A stretch of DNA of 64,000 bases. It comes from Lachnospiraceae bacterium. GTDB taxonomy: Bacteria > Bacillota > Clostridia > Lachnospirales > Lachnospiraceae. Below, piece by piece: positions 24,670 to 31,640 of this stretch. Every line of letters starts with the position of its first letter. Position 1 is the first letter of the stretch. Location: contig JAFSCH010000031.1 in NCBI GenBank assembly GCA_017436865.1, positions 1 through 64,000 on the forward strand. Reading direction: 5' to 3'. The translations under genes were made by a program, and so were the position numbers. The notes beneath the pieces are model-generated. The model made no database searches and was not told the DNA's origin. It saw only the letters and a program-made list of their open reading frames with translations.

Positions 24670-25827
24670 TTATTTACATAAAGCCATCATCTGCAAAACA
24701 TGTTGTGCATAACGGTTAAAATCCTCTCGTTTGGTTTTGAACTCATCAGTTAGTTCAAAAAATAAAGATTTGTCTTTATAATCGCGCTTGAAAAATGGAG
24801 AAAAAACAACATCCCATTGAGGAAGGTAAGAAGATGTTTTTTTGGTATAGCAGTTCGAAGCATGAGCCTGTTCACGATATGCTTTATCGACAAAGGATGC
24901 CACTGACTTATGAATGGCAATATCTTCATGTGGAAGATAATAGTAATCTTTATAATTCGAGTAGAAATATTTTAGTTCCTCTTCATAAATAGGAACGCGT
25001 AATTTGCCTTCCTGATCATGGCCTGAAAAATAGCAATTATTTGCACTATATGATATTTCGGTAGGAAGAGTACATGGTAGTTTTAAGGTCATGACGATTT
25101 CAGGATAGCGTTGTTGGTGAATATCGTTGTAATAATTTGCCTGTACTTTAACGACTTTGATAGGGTTGTGAAAGAGGTCAGGAATATTAAGAGCAGCAAC
25201 AACATCTAGCATTCCTTTGATATCCTCTTCGTTATGTAATAATAGAAAATGTTCTTTTTCTTCATCATGTGTTAACACATAATCATGGTAGATGTCGATA
25301 AGTTCTCCACCTGAAAAAGTGTCTTCGCGATCTGTAGAAAGAAAGTTTTCAATGGTTTTTTGCTTGCAGTTAGGCAATTTTAAAAAAGATTTATAAGGTG
25401 ATATTCTTCTATAAATATCAATGCCTTCAAAATCACGAATATTAAAATCTATGTGATACTGTTCAAACTTGTGTTCTAAATAAGGTATATCAAATTGATT
25501 ACCATTGAAATGAATGAGATAATGATACGATTTTGCGAAATCAGCAAAACTGCGCAATATATTTTCCTCATCCTCATAGTTAGTCGCGAACCATTGAATG
25601 GAATGCCAACAAGAATTTATTTCCTCTTGATGATAATAAATACATCCTATCAGATAAAGAGAAGAACTTTTGGCATACAGTCCGGTGGTTTCAATGTCAA
25701 TAAAAAGAGTTTGCTTTGGGATGCAAAAGTTTTCAATTGGATAATTAGGAACGAGACTTCCTAAGCTTTTTTTTATACATTTCATAGTTTTTTTCTGTGT
25801 ATACATTGAAAAAAAGATGTGATACAC
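24670..25827 (-). CDS. RNase H-like 3'-5' exonuclease-domain protein (YprB-like)
   Basis: A 385-residue protein with a DEDD-type nuclease core: TLFIDIETTGLYA (first Asp and Glu), LIHFNGNQFDIPYLEHKF (second Asp region) and HNEEDIKGMLDV (last acidic motif). It resembles the YprB/RNase_H_2 proteins of Firmicutes, whose substrate is not settled. The GTG start at 25827 has AGGAAGG just upstream on the minus strand. In-frame ATGs at 25806 and 25785 have no such site. It is the only minus-strand gene in this part and lies back to back with the rnf operon. Confidence 0.85.
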   Translation of the reverse strand: MYHIFFSMYTQKKTMKCIKKSLGSLVPNYPIENFCIPKQTLFIDIETTGLYAKSSSLYLIGCIYYHQEEINSCWHSIQWFATNYEDEENILRSFADFAKSYHYLIHFNGNQFDIPYLEHKFEQYHIDFNIRDFEGIDIYRRISPYKSFLKLPNCKQKTIENFLSTDREDTFSGGELIDIYHDYVLTHDEEKEHFLLLHNEEDIKGMLDVVAALNIPDLFHNPIKVVKVQANYYNDIHQQRYPEIVMTLKLPCTLPTEISYSANNCYFSGHDQEGKLRVPIYEEELKYFYSNYKDYYYLPHEDIAIHKSVASFVDKAYREQAHASNCYTKKTSSYLPQWDVVFSPFFKRDYKDKSLFFELTDEFKTKREDFNRYAQHVLQMMALCK

Positions 25828-25940
25828 GTTCCTTCCTATTTATTTAAAGTCAAAAATATTGTGATGATTCAGCATTTTTATAATAATACCTTACCACATG
25901 CAGATATATGTGTCAAAAGATGAAACATGAATGTAAACAT

Positions 25941-25968
25941 TTGTTACTGGCGGAGTGAACAGTAACAA
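25941..25968 (+). repeat. Short palindromic repeat, GTTACTG family
   Basis: TTGTTACTG and CAGTAACAA are 9-bp arms around GCGGAGTGAA. Similar hairpins occur at 26176-26200 and 46834-46861. The rest of the 25828-26246 gap is AT-rich; I see no gene there and no confident rnf promoter. Confidence 0.65.
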
Positions 25969-26175
25969 CCTTTCCGAGGTATAAGCATTTATTGCGGATT
26001 TTGTGAGAAAATATATAAGATTTTTATGTGTTAAAGAATTTTGACAGAAATAGCACAAAAAGTGATTTTTATGTAGAAAAAATAGGAAAAAAATAGTATA
26101 TTAGATATAGTGATGGTATAAGAGTGAGTTGTCAGAAATTTCATCATGATGGAACTTTTGATGGATTTTTATGTG

Positions 26176-26200
26176 TTACTGAGAATAGAGTAAACAGTAA
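26176..26200 (+). repeat. Short palindromic repeat, GTTACTG family (second copy)
   Basis: TTACTG and CAGTAA around AGAATAGAGTAAA, a weaker copy 47 bases before the rnfC start. Confidence 0.45.
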
Positions 26201-26246
26201 TAGGAATTGATGACATCACAAAAATGAAAGGAAAGAAGGAGAAAAA

Positions 26247-27560
26247 ATGGCGAAACTGACATTTCATGGCGGCGTTCATCCTTATGATGGAAAAGATTTG
26301 TCAAAAGATAAGCCGATGAGGATTATCATGCCTAAGGGAGAAATGGTATATCCGTTGAGTCAACATATTGGGGCACCAGCTGTGCCAGTTGTTTCAAAAG
26401 GCGATTATGTTCGTACCGGTCAGCTAATCGCTGAAGCAGGGGGATTTGTTTCGGCACCGATTTATGCCAGTGTATCTGGTACGGTTAAGGCGATTGAGCC
26501 AAGAAGAGTAGTGACTGGAGATATGGTAAATTCCATTATCATTGATAATGATGGATTATTTGAAGAAGTGGATTATATTGCTCATGACCCGAAAACGGTT
26601 AGTAAGCAGGAGATTATTGAACTGATTAAGAATGCCGGCGTTGTCGGAATGGGTGGTGCAGGATTCCCTACACATGTAAAGCTGTCACCGAAGGAACCGG
26701 AGAAGATAGAATATGTGATTGCAAACTGTGCGGAATGTGAACCATATCTGACATCAGATTACAGACGTATGATTGAGGAGCCGGAGAAGCTTGTTGAGGG
26801 TCTGAAGATTATTTTAAGATTGTTTGACAATGCAAGAGGTATTCTTGCTGTAGAAGATAATAAGCCGGATTGTATAGAGATTTTGAAAAATCTTACAAAA
26901 GACGAAGACAGAATTTCTGTAAAGGCATTGAAAACAAAGTATCCTCAAGGGGCGGAACGTCAATTAATCTATGCTACTACAGGAAGAGCAATCAATTCTT
27001 CCATGCTTCCGGCAGATGCAGGATGTGTAGTTGATAATGTAGATACGATTGTTGCAATTTATCATGCGGTAAAGGACGGCAAACCATTGATGAACAGAAT
27101 TGTTACTGTTACAGGAGATGCTGTCAATGACCCGTGTAATTTCTATGTAAGAATTGGTATGAATTACAATGACTTAATTGAAGAAGTGGGCGGATTTAAG
27201 ACAGAACCGGAAAAGGTAGTGTCGGGTGGTCCTATGATGGGATTTGCATTATTTGATTTGAATGTTCCAACTACCAAGACAGCATCTGCACTGCTTTGTC
27301 TGACAAAGGACGAGGTTTCAGCAATGGAGCCTAGTGCATGTATTAATTGCGGAAAGTGCGCAGAGGTATGTCCTAGCCGACTGATTCCGAAGAAGCTTGC
27401 AGTATGTGCAGAGCATGGCGATGAAGAAACATTTTCGGCTTGTCATGGTATGGAATGTGTAGAATGTGGCTGTTGCAGCTTTGTATGTCCTGCAAAGAGA
27501 CATGTTACGCAGTCTATCAAATCAATGAGAAAAACGTTACTTGCAAAGAAGAAAAAATAG
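26247..27560 (+). CDS. rnfC: Rnf complex subunit C (NADH-binding)
   Basis: Peripheral subunit of the ferredoxin:NAD+ oxidoreductase that couples electron flow to ion transport; RnfC carries the NADH/FMN site. An N-terminal RnfC barrel is followed by the Rossmann-like domain with GGAGFPTHVKLSP and NCAECEPYLTSDYR, and two [4Fe-4S] motifs at the C-terminus (CINCGKCAEVCPSRL and CVECGCCSFVCPAK). Its 437 residues are usual. GAAAGAAGGAG precedes the ATG. First of six genes in the clostridial order C-D-G-E-A-B. Confidence 0.96.
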   Translation: MAKLTFHGGVHPYDGKDLSKDKPMRIIMPKGEMVYPLSQHIGAPAVPVVSKGDYVRTGQLIAEAGGFVSAPIYASVSGTVKAIEPRRVVTGDMVNSIIIDNDGLFEEVDYIAHDPKTVSKQEIIELIKNAGVVGMGGAGFPTHVKLSPKEPEKIEYVIANCAECEPYLTSDYRRMIEEPEKLVEGLKIILRLFDNARGILAVEDNKPDCIEILKNLTKDEDRISVKALKTKYPQGAERQLIYATTGRAINSSMLPADAGCVVDNVDTIVAIYHAVKDGKPLMNRIVTVTGDAVNDPCNFYVRIGMNYNDLIEEVGGFKTEPEKVVSGGPMMGFALFDLNVPTTKTASALLCLTKDEVSAMEPSACINCGKCAEVCPSRLIPKKLAVCAEHGDEETFSACHGMECVECGCCSFVCPAKRHVTQSIKSMRKTLLAKKKK

Positions 27561-27571
27561 GAGGCACAGCT

Positions 27572-28504
27572 GTGGATAAATTATTGAAAGTATCTTCAAA
27601 TCCGCACATCAGGTCGAAGGAAACAACATCGAATATCATGTTATATGTTGTTCTTGCCTTGCTTCCTGCAACTGGATTTGGTGTATATAATTTTGGATTA
27701 CATGCATTATTATTAGTTCTGGTAACTGTTGCTTCAACAGTTTTAACAGAGTATATCTATGAAAAGTGCATGAAAAAGAAAATCACCATTGGTGATTTGT
27801 CAGCAGTAGTAACGGGGTTATTACTTGCATTGAATTTACCGCCAAAGGCACCTTTATGGATTGGTATTCTTGGTGGTGTGTTTGCCATTTTAGTGGTTAA
27901 AATGTTATTTGGTGGTTTGGGACAGAACTTCATGAATCCTGCTTTAGGAGGAAGATGTTTCCTGTTAATTTCCTTTACCTCTATTATGACAAATTTTGAT
28001 TGTGACGCTTATACAGGTGCAACTCCACTTGCGCTTTTAAAGTCTGGAGAGTCTGTGAATGTATTCGATATGATTATCGGACGTACAGCAGGTACTATCG
28101 GTGAGACAAGCATGATTGCTATTGTAATCGGAGCATGTTTCCTGATTCTTTTAGGTGTAATTGATCTCCGTATTCCTGGTTCTTACATTGTGTCCTTTGT
28201 TATTTTTATTACGATTTTTGGTGGACATGGCTTTGATACACAGTACATATCTGCACATCTTGCAGGTGGTGGACTCATGCTTGGTGCCTTTTTTATGGCA
28301 ACAGATTATGTAACAAGACCGATTACTAGAAATGGACAGTATCTGTTTGGAATCTTTTTAGGAATTATGACAGGAATTTTCCGTATTTTTGGACCATCTG
28401 CAGAGGGGGTTTCCTATGCAATTATTATCGGAAATCTTCTTGTTCCGTTGATTGAGAAGATTACAATGTCTAAGCCATTTGGAAAAGGAGGAGAAAGAGC
28501 ATGA
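27572..28504 (+). CDS. rnfD: Rnf complex subunit D
   Basis: A 310-residue membrane subunit with about nine helices and covalent FMN. The FMN-binding Thr lies in YTGATPLALLKSG (S/T-G-A-T type). The early LKVSSNPHIRSKETTSNIML is typical of RnfD. A longer frame starts at 27440 within rnfC, but GTG 27572 has AGGAGG at 27559-27564. Its stop overlaps the rnfG start by four bases (ATGA). Confidence 0.96.
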   Translation: MDKLLKVSSNPHIRSKETTSNIMLYVVLALLPATGFGVYNFGLHALLLVLVTVASTVLTEYIYEKCMKKKITIGDLSAVVTGLLLALNLPPKAPLWIGILGGVFAILVVKMLFGGLGQNFMNPALGGRCFLLISFTSIMTNFDCDAYTGATPLALLKSGESVNVFDMIIGRTAGTIGETSMIAIVIGACFLILLGVIDLRIPGSYIVSFVIFITIFGGHGFDTQYISAHLAGGGLMLGAFFMATDYVTRPITRNGQYLFGIFLGIMTGIFRIFGPSAEGVSYAIIIGNLLVPLIEKITMSKPFGKGGERA

Positions 28505-29115
28505 AAAATGTAATAAAAGATGCCATGATTCTCTTCGCGATTACTTTGGTGGCAGGTTTGCTTCTTGGTGTTGTATATGATGTTACAAAAGCACCGATTG
28601 CAGCGCAGAAAGAAAAGGCAAAAACAGAGGCTTGTCAGAATGTATTTGCAGAAGCAGCAAGCTTTGAAGCATATGAAGGATTTACCGCAGAAGCAGCGTC
28701 TGCTGTTTTAAAAGAGGCAGGAATTACCGGTGCAGATATTGATGAGGTTATGACTGCAAAGGATGCATCAGGTGCAGTAGTAGGTTATGTTCTTACGGTT
28801 TCCAGTCACGAAGGTTATGGCGGAGATATTCAGTTCACGATGGGACTTACTAATGAGGGAGTATTAAATGGCATTTCCTTACTTGCCATTGCAGAGACTC
28901 CGGGACTTGGTATGAAGGCTGAGGGTGTCATTGTTCCACAGTTTGTAAATAAGCAGGCAGCAAGCTTTTCTGTAACAAAAACAGGTGCGACAGATGACTC
29001 ACAGATTGATGCCATCAGTGGTGCTACAATTACCTCAGATGCGATTGTAAATGGTGTAAACGGTGGTCTGGTTTATTTCCAGAAGGTTTTGAAGGGAGGC
29101 AGTGCAAATGAGTAA
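28501..29115 (+). CDS. rnfG: Rnf complex subunit G (covalent FMN)
   Basis: A 204-residue subunit with one N-terminal membrane helix (about residues 8-28) and an extracytoplasmic FMN-binding domain. The flavinylation motif SGATITS lies in DAISGATITSDAIVNGV. ETPGLGMKAE is the other family mark. It overlaps rnfD by four bases and rnfE by eight, showing tight coupling. Confidence 0.96.
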   Translation: MKNVIKDAMILFAITLVAGLLLGVVYDVTKAPIAAQKEKAKTEACQNVFAEAASFEAYEGFTAEAASAVLKEAGITGADIDEVMTAKDASGAVVGYVLTVSSHEGYGGDIQFTMGLTNEGVLNGISLLAIAETPGLGMKAEGVIVPQFVNKQAASFSVTKTGATDDSQIDAISGATITSDAIVNGVNGGLVYFQKVLKGGSANE

Positions 29116-29899
29116 TGTAAAAGAACAAAAGAGCGCTGCTCAGGTATTTTTAAACGGTCTGATTAAGGAAAATCCTACCTTTGTTCTTATGTTGGGCATG
29201 TGTCCAACATTGGCAGTTACCACATCTGCCATTAACGGACTTGGTATGGGACTTACGACTACCGTAGTTCTTGTTCTGAGTAATATGATTATTTCATTAC
29301 TTAGAAATATCATTCCGGATAAGGTAAGAATTCCGGCATTTATCGTTATTATTGCTTCCTTCGTAACAATGGTGGAACTGTTATTGGAGGGCTTTATCCC
29401 AAGTCTTTATGACGCACTGGGAATCTATATTCCATTAATTGTTGTAAATTGTATTATTTTAGGTAGAGCAGAGGCATTTGCTTCTAAGAATTCTGTCATT
29501 CCATCCTTTTTTGATGGACTTGGAATGGGACTTGGATTCTCTGTGGCTCTTACCTGTATCGGTGCAGTAAGAGAGATTCTTGGTGCAGGTGAACTTTTTG
29601 GATTAGCGATTCTTCCGGTAGAAGAGCCGATTATGTTAGGTTCCTTTGCGTTGAAGTTTGAGCCAATCCGAATCTTTGGACTTGCCCCGGGTGCATTCTT
29701 TGTTGTTGCAGCGTTAACAGCAACTCAGAATAAGATTAAGAAGAGTATGGCTGAAAAGGGCAAGAATGTAGATAAGATTCAGTCCGGCTGTAATTTTGAC
29801 TGTGCAAGTTGTGGAGACAGTGGCTGTTCTCATAAGTTCTATGACGTACAGGCAGGAGAGAAGAAAGAAGAAGTAAAGGAGGGGAACAAGGATGCTTGA
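29108..29899 (+). CDS. rnfE: Rnf complex subunit E with cysteine-rich C-terminal tail
   Basis: A polytopic RnfE/RsxE subunit with six helices (NPTFVLMLGMCPTLAVTTSA at the start; the conserved Cys in helix 1 is present). It runs to 263 residues, about 30 more than E. coli RsxE. The extra tail carries four cysteines, Cys228, Cys232, Cys235 and Cys240 (CNFDCASCGDSGC), a possible metal or Fe-S site on the cytoplasmic face. ATG 29108 has GGGAGG at 29095-29100; an in-frame GTG at 29102 lies too close to that site. It overlaps rnfA by eight bases. Confidence 0.94.
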   Translation: MSNVKEQKSAAQVFLNGLIKENPTFVLMLGMCPTLAVTTSAINGLGMGLTTTVVLVLSNMIISLLRNIIPDKVRIPAFIVIIASFVTMVELLLEGFIPSLYDALGIYIPLIVVNCIILGRAEAFASKNSVIPSFFDGLGMGLGFSVALTCIGAVREILGAGELFGLAILPVEEPIMLGSFALKFEPIRIFGLAPGAFFVVAALTATQNKIKKSMAEKGKNVDKIQSGCNFDCASCGDSGCSHKFYDVQAGEKKEEVKEGNKDA

Positions 29900-30479
29900 T
29901 GTCGTTAAGGATTTATTGATTATATTAGTAAGCTCCTCTTTGGTAAGTAATATTGTTTTAAGTCAGTTTCAGGGCTTGTGTCCGTTCCTCGGTGTATCGA
30001 AGAAGATAGAGACTGCTGCCGGAATGGGTGGAGCGATTATCTTCGTTATTACACTGGCATCTACGGTTGCAGCAGCAATCTACAAGTTTATCTTAGTGCC
30101 ACTTGATATTGCATATCTCCAGACGATTGTATTTATTTTGGTTATTGCGGCACTTGTGCAGTTTGTAGAAATGTTTTTAAAGAAGTATATGCAGGGCTTA
30201 TATCAGGCACTTGGTGTGTATCTTCCACTGATTACAACAAACTGTGCGGTTCTTGGTATTGCGTTGACAAACGTACAGAAGAACTATGGTATCGGTTATA
30301 GTATTGTAAGTGGATTTGCGACTGCAGTAGGCTTCACGATTGCGATTGTTATTTTAGCAGGTATCAGAGAGAAGATGGAATACAATGATATTCCGGAATC
30401 CTTCCAGGGTATGCCGATTGTATTGATTACTGCTGGTCTGATGGCAATTGCGTTCTGTGGATTCTCAGGATTGTTATAA
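29892..30479 (+). CDS. rnfA: Rnf complex subunit A
   Basis: A 195-residue, six-helix membrane subunit, the inverted partner of RnfE. SNIVLSQFQGLCPFLGVSKK carries the conserved Cys that, with the one in RnfE, holds an intramembrane Fe-S centre in characterised Rnf/Nqr complexes. LPLITTNCAVLGIAL is the second half-site. It overlaps rnfE by eight bases; a two-hairpin spacer then separates it from rnfB. Confidence 0.96.
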   Translation: MLDVVKDLLIILVSSSLVSNIVLSQFQGLCPFLGVSKKIETAAGMGGAIIFVITLASTVAAAIYKFILVPLDIAYLQTIVFILVIAALVQFVEMFLKKYMQGLYQALGVYLPLITTNCAVLGIALTNVQKNYGIGYSIVSGFATAVGFTIAIVILAGIREKMEYNDIPESFQGMPIVLITAGLMAIAFCGFSGLL

Positions 30480-30487
30480 GGAATGGA

Positions 30488-30542
30488 AAGCATGAAAAAT
30501 AGAATTTTTCATGCTTGGCAAATTTGTGCAAAGGCACAAATT
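30488..30542 (+). repeat. Two tandem hairpins between rnfA and rnfB
   Basis: AAGCATGAAAAAT/ATTTTTCATGCTT (30488-30500/30504-30516, perfect, loop AGA) is followed by AATTTGTGC/GCACAAATT (30521-30529/30534-30542, perfect, loop AAAG). There is no terminal T run. It sits inside the operon, so RNA processing or stability is more likely than termination. Confidence 0.75.
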
Positions 30543-30572
30543 CGCAGATATATAGAAAGGATTGATAGATAA

Positions 30573-31364
30573 ATGAATATTACAGCTATCTTAATTGCGG
30601 TAGCAGTTGTTGGTGGTGTAGGTCTGTTCCTTGGTCTTTTTCTGGGTGTTGCAGGAATTTTGTTTAAGGTAGAAGTAGATGAGAAGGAAGAGGCTGTATT
30701 AGGAGTCTTACCGGGAAATAACTGTGGTGGCTGTGGTTATCCGGGGTGTTCCGGTCTTGCTGCAGCAATAGCAAAAGGTGAAGCAGCGGTAAACGCTTGT
30801 CCTGTTGGTGGAGAAGCGGTTGGTAAGCAGGTCGCTGAGATTATGGGTGTAGAAGCAGGTGAGTCTGTTCGTATGACAGCGTTTGTCAAGTGTGCAGGAA
30901 CCTGTGAAAAGACAACACAGAACTATGAATACTCCGGTGTACAGGATTGTGCAATGGTGAAGTTTGTTCCAGATGGCGGAGCAAAGTCATGTAGTCATGG
31001 ATGTCTTGGATTTGGAAATTGTGTAAAGGCTTGTCCTTTTGGTGCGATTTCGATTCAGGATGGTATTGCGGTGGTAGATAAGGAGAAATGTAAGGCTTGT
31101 AGCAAGTGTGTTGCGGTTTGTCCTAAGAACCTTATTGAACTGATTCCTTATGATGCGAAGGCGGTTGTTGCATGTAGCTCTAAGGATAAGGGACCGGTTG
31201 CCATGAAGGCTTGTAAGTCTGCATGTATCGGTTGTGGATTATGTGTTAAGGTATGTCCGAATGAGGCAATTACCGTAACCGATTTCCATGCTCATATCGA
31301 TCAGAGCAAGTGTACGGGATGTGGTGCATGTAAGGAGAAATGCCCGAAGAAGGCGATAATTTAA
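30573..31364 (+). CDS. rnfB: Rnf complex subunit B (ferredoxin-type)
   Basis: A 263-residue iron-sulfur subunit that accepts electrons from ferredoxin. It has an N-terminal membrane helix, an Fe-S domain (NCGGCGYPGCSGLAAAIAKG), then 4Fe-4S motifs (CLGFGNCVKACPFGA, CKACSKCVAVCPKN, CIGCGLCVKVCPNEA, CTGCGACKEKCPKKA). Last gene of the operon in the clostridial order; a terminator and repeats follow. Confidence 0.96.
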   Translation: MNITAILIAVAVVGGVGLFLGLFLGVAGILFKVEVDEKEEAVLGVLPGNNCGGCGYPGCSGLAAAIAKGEAAVNACPVGGEAVGKQVAEIMGVEAGESVRMTAFVKCAGTCEKTTQNYEYSGVQDCAMVKFVPDGGAKSCSHGCLGFGNCVKACPFGAISIQDGIAVVDKEKCKACSKCVAVCPKNLIELIPYDAKAVVACSSKDKGPVAMKACKSACIGCGLCVKVCPNEAITVTDFHAHIDQSKCTGCGACKEKCPKKAII

Positions 31365-31375
31365 TAAATGAATGA

Positions 31376-31415
31376 AAGACTGCTGTGTGCGATGAGTATG
31401 CAGTGGTCTTTTTTG
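31376..31415 (+). terminator. Terminator after rnfB
   Basis: AAGACTGCT (31376-31384) pairs with AGTGGTCTT (31402-31410), two G-T pairs, and a T run follows. The double-hairpin repeats begin right after it. Confidence 0.65.
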
Positions 31416-31417
31416 TG

Positions 31418-31480
31418 ATAGGAAATTGCTGTAGCGTAGTGGTAGTTACAAAGTGCGTGCGCTGGCACGCACTATTTTTT
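31418..31480 (+). repeat. Double-hairpin repeat lacking hairpin 1
   Basis: ATAGGAAATTGCTGTAGCGT, then AGTGCGTGC/GCACGCACT and ATTTTTT. The AAGAATTTC hairpin of the full copies is absent. Confidence 0.75.
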
Positions 31481-31484
31481 CTTT

Positions 31485-31574
31485 ATAGGAAAGTGCTGTA
31501 GTGTAGTGGCAGTTAGACAAGAATTTCGTAAGAAATTCTTGCCAAAGTGCGTGCGCTGGCACGCACTATTTTTT
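31485..31574 (+). repeat. Full-length double-hairpin repeat
   Basis: About 90 bases, in tandem with the preceding copy. Hairpin AAGAATTTC/GAAATTCTT has loop GTAA here and GTGA at 22174-22262. The second hairpin and the T run are identical. The left end differs at several bases, so the copies have drifted. Confidence 0.8.
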
Positions 31575-31640
31575 CTTTGGGGTATCAGGATAAAGTGATA
31601 TAATAAAAATAACAGATACACTGTGTTTGGAAGGAGGCGT

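Noticed and set aside
25969..26175. Candidate rnf promoter with TTGACA at 26041
   Set aside because: No acceptable -10 hexamer stands 16-18 bases downstream, so I did not list it.
31418..31574. Tandem repeats as a CRISPR array
   Set aside because: Only two units, with different lengths, no uniform spacers and no cas genes in the window; they are copies of a dispersed hairpin element.
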